Origin: DAITPV01 sp050692555
GTDB taxonomy: Bacteria > Actinomycetota > UBA4738 > CALAEC01
Length of the DNA stretch: 41,092 nucleotides
Direction: 5' to 3'
NCBI GenBank assembly: GCA_050692555.1
Contig: JBOGVS010000031.1
Coordinates: 1-41,092, forward strand
Part shown: positions 24,930 to 33,816 of the stretch, in pieces
Layout of the letters: each line of letters starts with the position of its first letter
How positions within the stretch are numbered: position 1 is the stretch's first letter
Notes under the pieces: generated by a model
Seen by the model: the letters and a program-made list of their open reading frames with translations, nothing else
Told to the model about the DNA's origin: nothing
The model's database searches: none
Translations under genes and position numbers: made by a program

Positions 24930-26011
24930 GCCGGTCACGGAAGGCCTCCGCCGACCTCGGGACGGTCGGACGGAGACTGACGTTGCAACCGGACCGGGTG
25001 CGAGAGCTCTCACTCCTGGCCATCATCGTGGTGGCCCTCCTGGCCTTCAGCCTGTTCTTCGAGAACGCGCTCAGCGGCAGCTTCTTCAATCGGGTGACGA
25101 CGAGTGTGGCCATCACTGCCGTCCTGGCGGCCGGGCAGACCGTGGTCATCATCACCCGCAACATCGACCTCTCGGTCGGCTCGATCGTCGGGGTGACCGC
25201 GTACCTCACCGGCGAGTACCTCGGAGATCATCCGGATGCCGGTCTGCTCCTCGCCATTGCGATCGCCATGCTGATCGGGGCCGGCCTCGGGCTCCTGAAC
25301 GGATCGCTGGTGGCCTACGGAAGGGTGCCGGCCATCATCGTCACGCTGGGCACGCTGGCGATCTTCCGAACCTGGCTCCTCGAGCACGCCAACTCCCAGA
25401 ACATCACCGCGGACTCGCTCCCTCCGTGGCTGGACGAGCTTCCCCGCAGGAGCCTCCTGAGCATCGGGGAGTTCGATATCCGCCTGACCTTTGCCGTGGC
25501 GGTGCTCGTGGTCCTGCTGCTTCAGGTCGCTCTCGGCCGGCTTCGATGGGGGAGATGGCTGTATGCCATCGGTTCCAATCCGGAGGCCGCTCGTCAGGCC
25601 GGGATCCCCGCTCGCCCCATGACGCTTGTGGCGTTCGTCGTCTCCGGAACGCTTGCCGGCTTGGCCGGGTTCATGTTCTTGGAGCGGTTCGGGACCATCA
25701 CCGTCTTTGCCGGGACGGGCTTGGAGCTCGCCTCCGTCGCGGCCGCCGTCGTGGGCGGCGTCAGCGTCTTGGGAGGATCGGGGACGGTCCTCGGAGCCAT
25801 GCTCGGTGCCGTCCTGATCGCTCTTCTGGACCAGAGCCTGCTTCGGGTGCCGCAGGTGAGCGAGTTCTGGCGCGACGCCATCCTGGGAACCCTGATCCTG
25901 GCGGGAGTCACCGCGGACCTCATACTGGGGAAGCGGCTCCGACGGGGCTGGGCGGATTCACGCCGGCCGCCGTCACTCGACGGTGTGGCCCAGGGAGGAT
26001 CGGATGCCTGA
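24926..26011 (+). CDS. rhaP: sugar ABC transporter permease (CUT2), probable rhamnose
   Basis: A 361-residue membrane protein of the RbsC/AraH permease family, with eight to ten helices. Signature segments are VLAAGQTVVIITRNIDLSVGS, then VPAIIVTLGTLAIFR, GSNPEAARQAGIP and VLGGSGTVLGAMLGAVLI. The GTG start at 24926 overlaps the ATPase stop (GTGA). The last eight bases overlap the second permease. Two different permeases suggest a heterodimeric channel, as in the known rhamnose importer of Rhizobium. Confidence 0.92.
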   Translation: MSRSRKASADLGTVGRRLTLQPDRVRELSLLAIIVVALLAFSLFFENALSGSFFNRVTTSVAITAVLAAGQTVVIITRNIDLSVGSIVGVTAYLTGEYLGDHPDAGLLLAIAIAMLIGAGLGLLNGSLVAYGRVPAIIVTLGTLAIFRTWLLEHANSQNITADSLPPWLDELPRRSLLSIGEFDIRLTFAVAVLVVLLLQVALGRLRWGRWLYAIGSNPEAARQAGIPARPMTLVAFVVSGTLAGLAGFMFLERFGTITVFAGTGLELASVAAAVVGGVSVLGGSGTVLGAMLGAVLIALLDQSLLRVPQVSEFWRDAILGTLILAGVTADLILGKRLRRGWADSRRPPSLDGVAQGGSDA

Positions 26012-27065
26012 GTGGACCCGCCGCTGGGGCTGGGAGCTCTTCCTCGGCGCGATCCTCATCGGGGTCCTGATCGTCAACATCTCTCTGTCGCCGTTCTACC
26101 TGAACGTCCAGAACGTGCTGAACACCTTCCAGCTGTCGATCGAGAAGGTCATCGTCGCCGTGGTCATGACGTTCGTCATCGTCAATGGCGAGATCGACCT
26201 CTCTGTTGCTTCGGTGATGGCCTTCTCCGCGAGTGTGCTCGCGGCCCTGCACGTCGCCGGCGTGCCCTTCGGCCTTGCGCTCACTGCCGCCTTGCTCGCC
26301 GGGGCGGCTGCCGGGTTGTTCCAGGGGTTCCTGGTAGCCAAGGTGGGACTTCCCTCCCTGACCGTCACTCTCGCCGGACTGATCGGATTCCGGGGTGCGG
26401 CGCGGATCCTGGTCGAGGATCAGTCGATCGGGGATTTCCCGGAGTGGTTCGACAGCCTCGGGCAGGATCCGCTCCTCGGCCGGCTCAGCCTGGGGGTCCT
26501 GCTCTTCCTGGCGGGGATCGCGGTGGCCGCGGTGATCCTGCACCGCACGCCGTTCGGTCGCTCCCTGTACGTGATCGGCGACAACGCGGAAGTCGCCCGG
26601 TTCTCGGGCATCAATGTCGCCAGGACCAAGCTGATCGTGATGACCGCATCGGGATTCGTGGCCGGGCTCGCCGGAGTGATGTTCGCTGCCCGACTGGGAT
26701 CCGTTCGAGGAGACCTGGGCCAAGGGTTCGAGCTCGACATCATCACCATGGTCCTCCTTGGCGGGGTGAGCATCTTCGGCGGCTCGGGGACCCTGGTCGG
26801 CGTCGGACTCTCCATCCTGATCGTGCTGAACCTCCGAAACGGTCTGGGTTTGGCTCACTTCGCGATCACCACACAGACCGGCGTGATCGGAGCGCTGTTG
26901 ATCCTTTCGGTGCTCGTTCCGAACCTCGCTTCCCGCGTGGCCCGGCGGCGCCGGGGGTCGGGACCCGGACCGCCGCCGGGCGGAGGGTCGGACCAAGGGG
27001 GTGAGCTCTGGGGAAGCGAGGACGTGTCGCAGCGAGTCACGATTGAGAGAGGAGGAGGGGAATGA
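26004..27065 (+). CDS. rhaQ: sugar ABC transporter permease (CUT2), second subunit
   Basis: A 353-residue permease related to, but distinct from, the preceding one. The sequence VVMTFVIVNGEIDLSVASVMAF carries the family EIDLSV motif, and VIGDNAEVARFSGINV and LLGGVSIFGGSGTLVGVG follow. The ATG at 26004 has GGGAGGATC upstream. The C-terminus carries an Arg/Pro/Gly-rich tail (about residues 312-340) that faces the cytoplasm and looks disordered. The stop overlaps the next start by four bases (ATGA), so translation is coupled. Confidence 0.92.
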   Translation: MPEWTRRWGWELFLGAILIGVLIVNISLSPFYLNVQNVLNTFQLSIEKVIVAVVMTFVIVNGEIDLSVASVMAFSASVLAALHVAGVPFGLALTAALLAGAAAGLFQGFLVAKVGLPSLTVTLAGLIGFRGAARILVEDQSIGDFPEWFDSLGQDPLLGRLSLGVLLFLAGIAVAAVILHRTPFGRSLYVIGDNAEVARFSGINVARTKLIVMTASGFVAGLAGVMFAARLGSVRGDLGQGFELDIITMVLLGGVSIFGGSGTLVGVGLSILIVLNLRNGLGLAHFAITTQTGVIGALLILSVLVPNLASRVARRRRGSGPGPPPGGGSDQGGELWGSEDVSQRVTIERGGGE

Positions 27066-28162
27066 AGAAACAACGAACCTGGCTGGCCGTGGTGGCCGGC
27101 CTGGCCCTGGTGATGGCCGCCTGCGCCGAGGAGCAGCCGGCCGGCGGAGGTGGCGGTGGGGGAGGCGATTCCCAGGCCCCCGGACCGGGTGAGCTGGTGA
27201 CCATCCAGGGCGGGGAGGAAATGTCGGGAGTCTTCATCCCCAAGGCCACGGACAATCCCGTGTTCGATCAGGCCAACGACGGCGCGGTGGAGGCCGCGGA
27301 AGAGCTGGGGGCCACCCCGGCGAGCTTCGAAGGGCCCCCCAACGCGGAAGACATCGAGGGCCAGATCCAGATCATGACCAATGCCGTCACCCAGGGCGTC
27401 GACGCGGTCATGATCTCGAACAACGCCGCCGAGCAGATCGAGCCGACGGCGCAGCAGGCCCAGGACGCCGGACTCACCGTGGTGAGCTGGGACTCACCGA
27501 TCCCCTCCGGATCCGAGGGGGGTGAGAGCCTGTTCGTCGCGCAGGTCAACTTCGACGAGACCGGTGAGGTGATGGCGGACATGGCGCTCGACCTCTTGGG
27601 GGAGGAAGGCGGGGAGTTCGCCATCCTCTCGGCGACGCCTGACGCGGCCAACCAGAACGCCTGGATCGAGGACATGGAGGCGGCTCTGGAGGACCCGCAG
27701 TACGAGAACCTCGAGCTCGTCGACACCGTGTACGGAAACGACGATCCCGAGGACTCGTACGACCAGGCGCTGGCCCTGGTGGACCAGCACCCGGACCTGG
27801 CGCTGATCATGGCCCCGACCACGGTCGGGATCCTGGCCGCAGCCGAGGCCATGCAGGATGAGGATCTTTGCGGAGAGGTCCTGGTGTCGGGGCTCGGATT
27901 GCCCAGCGACATGGTGGAGTTCACGCAGAACGGGTGTGCGCCGGAGTTTGCTCTGTGGAGCTTCACCGACCTCGGCTACCTCACGTACTACGCGACCTAC
28001 GGGATCGCCACGGGTCAGGTCCAGGCGGTCGAAGGCGCGCAGTTCGAGGCGGGCCGGATGGGCGAGTACACCATCGAAGCGGATCCCACTCGAGACGATG
28101 GGCTTCGGATCGTGATGGGGCCATTCACCGTGTACACGGAGGAGAACGTCGAGGAAGGCTGA
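27062..28162 (+). CDS. rhaS: sugar-binding lipoprotein of the ABC importer, probable rhamnose
   Basis: A 366-residue substrate-binding protein of the periplasmic-binding-protein type I (RbsB-like) fold. A signal peptide ends in lipobox VMAAC (Cys about residue 21), followed by a Gly-rich linker with eight consecutive Gly. The domain starts near MSGVFIPKATDNPVFDQAND, with VDAVMISNNAAEQI and ALIMAPTTVGILAAAEAMQD later. It should be anchored outside the membrane and deliver sugar to the permeases. The long 138-base gap after it holds the promoter of the enzyme operon, so transporter and enzymes may be separate transcripts. Confidence 0.93.
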   Translation: MKKQRTWLAVVAGLALVMAACAEEQPAGGGGGGGGDSQAPGPGELVTIQGGEEMSGVFIPKATDNPVFDQANDGAVEAAEELGATPASFEGPPNAEDIEGQIQIMTNAVTQGVDAVMISNNAAEQIEPTAQQAQDAGLTVVSWDSPIPSGSEGGESLFVAQVNFDETGEVMADMALDLLGEEGGEFAILSATPDAANQNAWIEDMEAALEDPQYENLELVDTVYGNDDPEDSYDQALALVDQHPDLALIMAPTTVGILAAAEAMQDEDLCGEVLVSGLGLPSDMVEFTQNGCAPEFALWSFTDLGYLTYYATYGIATGQVQAVEGAQFEAGRMGEYTIEADPTRDDGLRIVMGPFTVYTEENVEEG

Positions 28163-28245
28163 CGTCGAAGCGGGCGGCGGGGTCTGTGGGTTTCGTCCCC
28201 CGGGCCCCGTCGCGCCCACCTGGCTTTACGTGCCCGCGCGCTTCG

Positions 28246-28260
28246 TGTTACATGTAACAT
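28246..28260. promoter_or_regulatory. perfect palindrome operator and -10 box before rhaEW
   Basis: TGTTACATGTAACA (28246-28259) is a perfect 14-bp palindrome, standing out in GC-rich DNA. Its right half plus one base gives TAACAT (28255-28260), a good -10 element; no consensus -35 is seen. Transcription would start near 28267. A DeoR-family repressor gene lies in the same operon, and a partial copy of the site is at the transporter/lut promoters, so this is its likely operator. Confidence 0.65.
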
Positions 28261-28300
28261 TCTCTGACACCACGATGACCTCAACGGGGAGCGGTCCTGG

Positions 28301-30349
28301 ATGACGGAGACCCGCGGGCAACCCGCGATCGATGAGCTGATCCGCCGCTCGAATCGCCTGGGGTCCGACCACCGGAACACGAACTACGGCGGAGGGAACA
28401 CCTCTGCCAAGGGGCCCGCGACCGACCCGGTCTCCGGAGCGGACATCGAGCTGATGTGGGTCAAGGGGTCCGGCGGCGACCTGGGAAGCCTGAAGGCCGA
28501 CGGCCTCTCGGCGCTGGTCGTGGACCGGATCCGAGGCCTCAAGAAGGCCTATCGGGCCGAGGAGCAGGAAGACGAGATGCACGAGATGCTTGACCTCTGC
28601 CTGTTCGGGACCGGCGGAGCGCCTCCCAGCATCGATACCTCCATGCACGGGCTGCTTGCCGCCTCCCATGTCGACCATCTGCACCCGGATGACGTCATCG
28701 CCCTGGCCGCGTCCGCGGACGGTGAGGAGCTCACCAAGCGGTGCTACGGGGAAGAGGTGGCCTGGGTGCCCTGGCGGCGGCCGGGATTCGAGCTGGCCCT
28801 CCAGATCGAGCGGCTCGCTGAAGCGCGACCCGATCTGAAGGGTGTGGTCATGGGGGGCCATGGGCTGACGACGTGGGCCCAGACCTCCGAAGAGTGCGAG
28901 GACATCTCCCTGGAGCTGATCCGGCGAGCAGGGGAGTTCATCCGCGACAACGGAAAGCCGGAGCCGCTTGGCCCCTTGCGACCGGGCTTTGAGTCCCTGT
29001 CGGCGGAAGAACGTGCCTCTCGGGCCGCCGCCTTGGCCCCCGTGATCCGTGGCCTGGCATCCACCGACGGCCACGTGATCGGGCACTGGTTCCAGAACGA
29101 TGTGGTCTTGGACTTCATCGGTCGAGCGCACACGCCGAGACTGGTGCCGCTGGGAACGTCGTGCCCGGACCACTTCATCCGGACCAAGGTGCGGCCACTC
29201 CTTCTTGATCTGCCGGCCGACTCGCCGGTCGAGGAGCAGATCGGCCGGCTCCACGAGCTCCACCAGGTGTACCGAGAGGAGTACCAGGCCTACTACGAGC
29301 GGTACTCCGATGCCCAAACCCCGCCGATGCGCGGCGCGGACCCGGCGATCTTCTTGGTCCCGGGGGTGGGGATGTTCAGCTTCGGCTCCGACAGCCAGAC
29401 CGCTCGGGTAGCCGGCGAGTTCTACCTGAACGCGATCAACGTGATCCGGGGCGCGGAGGCGGTCTCCACCTACGAGCCGGTGCCCGAGAGCGAGAAGTTC
29501 CGCGTCGAGTACTGGCTCCTCGAGGAACGGAAGCTCCAACGCCGTCCCAAAGCGGGCTCGCTGGCGGGGAAGGTAGCCCTCGTCACCGGAGCCGGGTCTG
29601 GGATCGGTCGAGCGATCGCTGAACGCTTCCGCGCCGAGGGGGCCGTCGTGGCCGTGGCCGACATCGACATCGACTCTGCCCGCGCAGTGGCCGAGCTGCT
29701 CGGCGCCCGCGACGATGCCTTGGCTATCGACGCGGACGTGAGCGACGAGGAGGCCGTCCGTGCGGCGATCGACGCGGTCGTGACCCGGTTCGGTGGCATC
29801 GACATCGTCATCAACAACGCGGGGCTCTCGCTGTCCAAGCCCCTCCTTGAGACCTCAGTCGAGGACTGGGATCGTCAGCACGACGTGATGGCTCGGGGTT
29901 CGTTCCTGGTCTCCAAGCACGCCACCAGGGTCATGATCGCCCAGGGCCGGGGTGGCGACATCGTCTATGTCGTGAGCAAGAACGCCATCGTTGCCGGGCC
30001 CCACAACCTGGCCTACGGATCCGCCAAGGCGAGCCAGGCCCACCAGGTTCGGCTCCTGGCTGCTGAGCTTGGCGAGCACGGGATCCGGGTCAACGGCATC
30101 AACCCCGACGCCGTTGTGAAGGGGTCACGGATCTTCGCGAGCGGGTGGGGCGCGGAGCGAGCAAAGGTCTACGGGGTGGAAGAGAGCGAGTTGGGCCAGT
30201 TCTATGCCGGCCGTACGCTGCTGAAACAGGAGGTGCTCCCCGAGCACGTTGCCAACGCGGCCTTCAGCCTGGTCAGCGGAGAGCTGTCGCAGACGACGGG
30301 ACTTCTCATCCCGGTCGACAGCGGGTTGCCCTCGGCATTCCTCCGCTAG
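28301..30349 (+). CDS. rhaEW: bifunctional rhamnulose-1-phosphate aldolase / L-lactaldehyde dehydrogenase
   Basis: A 682-residue fusion. Residues about 1-420 form a class II aldolase domain: NTNYGGGNTSAKG, VDHLHPDDVIALAAS with zinc His residues, and GVVMGGHGLTTW. From about residue 422 a short-chain dehydrogenase follows: VALVTGAGSGIGRAIAERF (NAD site), INNAGLSLSKP and YGSAKAS (catalytic Tyr-Lys). It cleaves L-rhamnulose-1-phosphate to DHAP and L-lactaldehyde and oxidises the latter to L-lactate. The fused form is known from Bacillus and Chloroflexus-type rhamnose pathways. GGGGAG lies nine bases before the ATG. A nine-codon open frame at 28275-28304 overlaps the start. Confidence 0.95.
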   Translation: MTETRGQPAIDELIRRSNRLGSDHRNTNYGGGNTSAKGPATDPVSGADIELMWVKGSGGDLGSLKADGLSALVVDRIRGLKKAYRAEEQEDEMHEMLDLCLFGTGGAPPSIDTSMHGLLAASHVDHLHPDDVIALAASADGEELTKRCYGEEVAWVPWRRPGFELALQIERLAEARPDLKGVVMGGHGLTTWAQTSEECEDISLELIRRAGEFIRDNGKPEPLGPLRPGFESLSAEERASRAAALAPVIRGLASTDGHVIGHWFQNDVVLDFIGRAHTPRLVPLGTSCPDHFIRTKVRPLLLDLPADSPVEEQIGRLHELHQVYREEYQAYYERYSDAQTPPMRGADPAIFLVPGVGMFSFGSDSQTARVAGEFYLNAINVIRGAEAVSTYEPVPESEKFRVEYWLLEERKLQRRPKAGSLAGKVALVTGAGSGIGRAIAERFRAEGAVVAVADIDIDSARAVAELLGARDDALAIDADVSDEEAVRAAIDAVVTRFGGIDIVINNAGLSLSKPLLETSVEDWDRQHDVMARGSFLVSKHATRVMIAQGRGGDIVYVVSKNAIVAGPHNLAYGSAKASQAHQVRLLAAELGEHGIRVNGINPDAVVKGSRIFASGWGAERAKVYGVEESELGQFYAGRTLLKQEVLPEHVANAAFSLVSGELSQTTGLLIPVDSGLPSAFLR

Positions 30350-30374
30350 GGCTGAGGGTCCGGAAGGAGGAGCG

Positions 30375-31661
30375 ATGATCGACCGGGACAGGGTGGCGGA
30401 GCTAAACGAGCCCCTGCTCGCAGACCACCGACGCGATCTCGAGCACGCGGCGAGCCACCTGCTTCGAACCGCGGGAGCTGATGCGGAGGGAGTGATCGGA
30501 ACCCTGTCCGCGTTCTCTGTCGCGGCGCCATCGTGGGCCCTCGGCACGGGGGGAACCCGGTTCGGCCGATTCCCGATCGGTGGAGAGCCCCGGACCACCG
30601 AAGAGAAGATCGACGACGTGGCGGCGTTGCACGCCCTGACTCGGGCGAACCGCTCGATCTCTCTGCACGTGCCGTGGGACGACCCGAACGATCCGGTGCG
30701 ACTTCGTGAGTATGCCTTGGAGCGCGGCGTTGCCTTCGATGCCATGAATTCCAACACGTTCCAGGACAATCCCTCGACCACCCACGACGGGAAGGTCTCG
30801 TACAAGTTCGGGAGCCTTGCCAATATCGATCCGGGCGTCCGCGAGGCGGCGATCGAGCACAACGTGTACGTGATCGAGCTCGGGGTTCAACTCGAGTCGC
30901 GGGCGCTGACCGTGTGGTTGCCGGATGGGACCAATCACCCGGGTCAGGCGGACCTGCGGGGTCAGTTCGAGAGGGTCGCTGGGGGCCTGGCCCGCATCCA
31001 CGATCACCTTCCAGATGGCTGGAAGATGTTCACCGAGCATAAGCCCTACGAGCCCGCCTTCTACTCGACCGTCAACCAGGACTGGGGCTCGTCACTCTTG
31101 TTGGCACAGGCCGCCGGAGACAAGGCCTCGTGCCTGGTCGACCTGGGGCATCACCTCCCCAACGCCAACATCGAGCAGGTGGTCAGCCGCCTGGCGATGG
31201 TCGGTCGACTTGGGGGCTTTCACTTCAACGACTCGAAATACGGAGACGACGACCTCACGTCGGGGTCGATCCAGCCGTACCAGCTGTTCCTGATCTTCTG
31301 CGAGCTGGTTTCCTTCGGTGGCGACAGGGTCCCCGACCTGGCCTACATGGTTGACCAAAGCCACAATGTCAAGGATCCGCTCGAGGACCTCATCCAGTCG
31401 ACGGAAGCCATCCTGCTGGCTTACGCCCAGGCGCTGGTGGTCGACCGAGCAGCTCTGGCGCAGGCTCAGGATGACAACGATCCTGCGCTCGCGCAGGAGG
31501 TCCTTCAGAACTCGTTCCGGACCGACGTTCGACCGCTCGTTGCCGAGGCCAGACTCCGAAATGGAGGGTCGCTTGCCCCGCTGGCCGCGTACCGGGCGCT
31601 CGCGTACCGGGAAGCTCGGATCACGGAACGCGGCCGCAACACCGTGGCGACCGGTCTATGA
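30375..31661 (+). CDS. rhaI: L-rhamnose isomerase, RhaI type
   Basis: A 428-residue TIM-barrel isomerase of the Pseudomonas stutzeri RhaI type, not E. coli RhaA. Visible segments are PSWALGTGGTRFGRFP, HVPWDDP, FDAMNSNTFQDNP, then TEHKPYEPAFYSTV, VDLGHHLPNANIEQV and GGFHFNDSKYGDDDL, which carry the metal ligands (Glu, Asp, His, Asp). It converts L-rhamnose to L-rhamnulose. The ATG at 30375 follows AAGGAGGAG. The end overlaps rhaB by four bases. Confidence 0.95.
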   Translation: MIDRDRVAELNEPLLADHRRDLEHAASHLLRTAGADAEGVIGTLSAFSVAAPSWALGTGGTRFGRFPIGGEPRTTEEKIDDVAALHALTRANRSISLHVPWDDPNDPVRLREYALERGVAFDAMNSNTFQDNPSTTHDGKVSYKFGSLANIDPGVREAAIEHNVYVIELGVQLESRALTVWLPDGTNHPGQADLRGQFERVAGGLARIHDHLPDGWKMFTEHKPYEPAFYSTVNQDWGSSLLLAQAAGDKASCLVDLGHHLPNANIEQVVSRLAMVGRLGGFHFNDSKYGDDDLTSGSIQPYQLFLIFCELVSFGGDRVPDLAYMVDQSHNVKDPLEDLIQSTEAILLAYAQALVVDRAALAQAQDDNDPALAQEVLQNSFRTDVRPLVAEARLRNGGSLAPLAAYRALAYREARITERGRNTVATGL

Positions 31662-33022
31662 CGCCTGCCCCCACGAGAGTGCTGGCCGTGGACCTGGGGG
31701 CCACGTCGGTCCGCGTGGTCTCGGTGGACGTATCCGCGCCGGTCCCGACCCCTGAGGTCGTCTATCGCTGGCCTCACGGGCCGGTCCAACACCTTGACGG
31801 GGGCCTGCGCTGGGATTGGGAACGGATCTGCGCGGAGGTCCAGCGAGGGCTCCTCGCGGGGCTGGAGCTTGGACCGCATGCCTCGATCGGGGTGGACGGC
31901 TGGGGGGTGGACTACGGGCTCATCGGCACGGGGGGCGACCTGCTGTCTCCTCCCTACTCGTACCGGGACGTGAGGACCCGGGGTTGGCAGACGCTCGCCG
32001 ATCGGATCGGCAGGGAGCGGCTCTACCAGATGACCGGGATCCAGCTGATGCCGATCAATACGCTCTTCCAGCTGGATGCTCATGACCCTGGCGAGCTGGA
32101 TCGCGCTTCGCGGCTCCTGCTCCTGCCGGATCTGCTGGTTCATCACCTGACCGGTTTCGTGGGGGCGGAGCGATCCAACGCGTCCACCACGGCGCTCCTC
32201 GACACGGGCACGGGTGAGTGGTCATCGGACCTGATCGAGGCCGTGGGCCTCGATCCATCCCTACTTCCACCGATCGTCACAGCGGGGGACGCCGCGGGAT
32301 CCTGGAAGGGTGTGCCGGTGCACGCGGTGGGGAGCCACGACACGGCGTCGGCTTTCCTCGCCGTCCCGGGCATCACCACTCCGAGCACCGCGGTGATCTC
32401 CAGTGGGACATGGGTGCTGGTGGGAGCGGAACGTCCCGTCGCGGACGTCTCGACAGCGGCGGGTGCGGCCAACTTCTCCAACGAAGCCGGCGCTCTGGGC
32501 GGCGTGCGGTTCCTCAAGAACGTGATGGGCTTCTGGATGCTCGAGCAGTGCCGCAGGGCGTGGGGTGATCCTCCGATCAAGGAGCTCATCGACGCGGCGG
32601 GAGCTGTGAGCCGACCGGTTCCCCTCGTCGATGCGGCCGACCAGCGCTTCCTTGCACCGAGCGACATGGAGGGGGAGGTCCGAGCCGCGGCCGGTCTGGG
32701 AGCCGCCGCGTCCCGTGCCGAGGTGGTTCGCTGCATCCTCGAGTCGATCGCCGCCGGCTCGGCACGGGTGATCGAGGAGCTGGGAAGGATCACCGGCACA
32801 CGGGTGGATGAGATCTTCGTCGTGGGTGGCGCGTCAAGGATCGGTCTGATGAATGAGCTCTTCGCTCAGCACACCGGGCTGCCGGTGACGGCGGGCTCCC
32901 CCGAAGCCACGTCGCTGGGCAACGCCATCGCCCAGGGCATCACGCTGGGTCGATTCGAGAGCCTCGATGACGCCCGACTGTGGGTCGCTGCCGGTTCCGA
33001 CCGTGTTGGGGTGGCGTGGTGA
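31658..33022 (+). CDS. rhaB: L-rhamnulokinase
   Basis: A 454-residue FGGY-family carbohydrate kinase: LAVDLGATSVRVVSVDV (phosphate loop), SIGVDGWGVDYGLIG (sugar-binding Asp), PYSYRDVRT, MPINTLFQL, VGSHDTASAF and VVGGASRIGLMNEL (adenosine motif). The order DxGATSxR with WGVDYxL and YRD...T marks rhamnulokinase rather than xylulo- or fuculokinase. It phosphorylates L-rhamnulose at C1 to feed RhaEW. The ATG at 31658 overlaps the rhaI stop (ATGA), and its own stop overlaps the regulator start. Confidence 0.95.
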   Translation: MTPAPTRVLAVDLGATSVRVVSVDVSAPVPTPEVVYRWPHGPVQHLDGGLRWDWERICAEVQRGLLAGLELGPHASIGVDGWGVDYGLIGTGGDLLSPPYSYRDVRTRGWQTLADRIGRERLYQMTGIQLMPINTLFQLDAHDPGELDRASRLLLLPDLLVHHLTGFVGAERSNASTTALLDTGTGEWSSDLIEAVGLDPSLLPPIVTAGDAAGSWKGVPVHAVGSHDTASAFLAVPGITTPSTAVISSGTWVLVGAERPVADVSTAAGAANFSNEAGALGGVRFLKNVMGFWMLEQCRRAWGDPPIKELIDAAGAVSRPVPLVDAADQRFLAPSDMEGEVRAAAGLGAAASRAEVVRCILESIAAGSARVIEELGRITGTRVDEIFVVGGASRIGLMNELFAQHTGLPVTAGSPEATSLGNAIAQGITLGRFESLDDARLWVAAGSDRVGVAW

Positions 33023-33777
33023 CCGCCCTCGCCGCCAGCAGCCCCCACGAGCGGCTCGCCACGATCGAACAACGCATCAAGGAAGACGGCTCGGTGCGCA
33101 TCGACGACCTCGCCGCCCGGCTGGGGGTCAGCGAGATGACCATCCGCCGGGATCTCGACGAGCTCGAGGCGTTGGGCGCCGCGAGGCGCGTTCGCGGGGG
33201 AGCTGTGGCCGTGGGGCCGGAGCCCTTCTCCGAGCGTCATCGTCACAACGCAAGGGCGAAGGCCCGGATCGCCGACCGGTTGCTCGGCCTGATCCCCGAG
33301 CGTGGGACCGTTGCGTTCGACGCGTCCTCGACGGTCTACCGCCTGGCCACGCGCCTCGACGGGGCCAGGGACCTGGTGGTTGTCACGAACGGCCCCGACG
33401 CATTCCAGAGCCTCACCGGCAAGGCGGGCATCGTGGCCACGCTGACCGGAGGCTCCGTCGAGCCCCGAACGGGGAGCCTGGTGGGGCCGGTGGCGGTTCG
33501 GGGGGCGGAATCGTTCCTGTTCGACGTCTTCCTGTGCTCCGCCGCGGGCCTGGATCCCGATCTGGGGTCCTCGGAGGCCAGCCTCGAGGAGGCAGAGGTC
33601 AAGCGAGCCCTGGGATCCCGGAGCGGCCGAATCATCCTGGCGGTGGATCACACCAAGCTCGGCACACGCGCGCAGGCGGGGATGTTCGGCCTCGACGAGA
33701 TCGATCTGCTGGTGACCGACCTGGATCCTGGAGACAAGGCCCTCGACCCGTATCGGGCCAGCGTCAAGATCGGCTGA
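33019..33777 (+). CDS. rhaR: DeoR-family repressor, probable rhamnose regulator
   Basis: A 252-residue DeoR-type repressor. The N-terminal winged helix reads ERLATIEQRIKEDGSVRIDDLA, then LGVSEMTIRRDLDEL and RRVRGGAV. The C-terminal sensor domain has VAFDASSTVYRLA and VVTNGPDAFQ, LTGGSVEPRTGSLVGP and VDHTKLGT. Members of this family bind phosphorylated sugar intermediates, here probably rhamnulose-1-phosphate. The GTG at 33019 overlaps the rhaB stop (GTGA), so the regulator is made with the pathway enzymes. TGTTACATGTAACA sites are its likely targets. Confidence 0.93.
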   Translation: MTALAASSPHERLATIEQRIKEDGSVRIDDLAARLGVSEMTIRRDLDELEALGAARRVRGGAVAVGPEPFSERHRHNARAKARIADRLLGLIPERGTVAFDASSTVYRLATRLDGARDLVVVTNGPDAFQSLTGKAGIVATLTGGSVEPRTGSLVGPVAVRGAESFLFDVFLCSAAGLDPDLGSSEASLEEAEVKRALGSRSGRIILAVDHTKLGTRAQAGMFGLDEIDLLVTDLDPGDKALDPYRASVKIG

Positions 33778-33816
33778 CCACGGGCCAGGGAGTCCTTGAA
33801 CGCAGGAGGTGATGGG

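Noticed and set aside
28163..28245. Possible terminator after the binding-protein gene (GGGG...CCCC)
   Set aside because: The pairing is loose and there is no T run; not strong enough to list.
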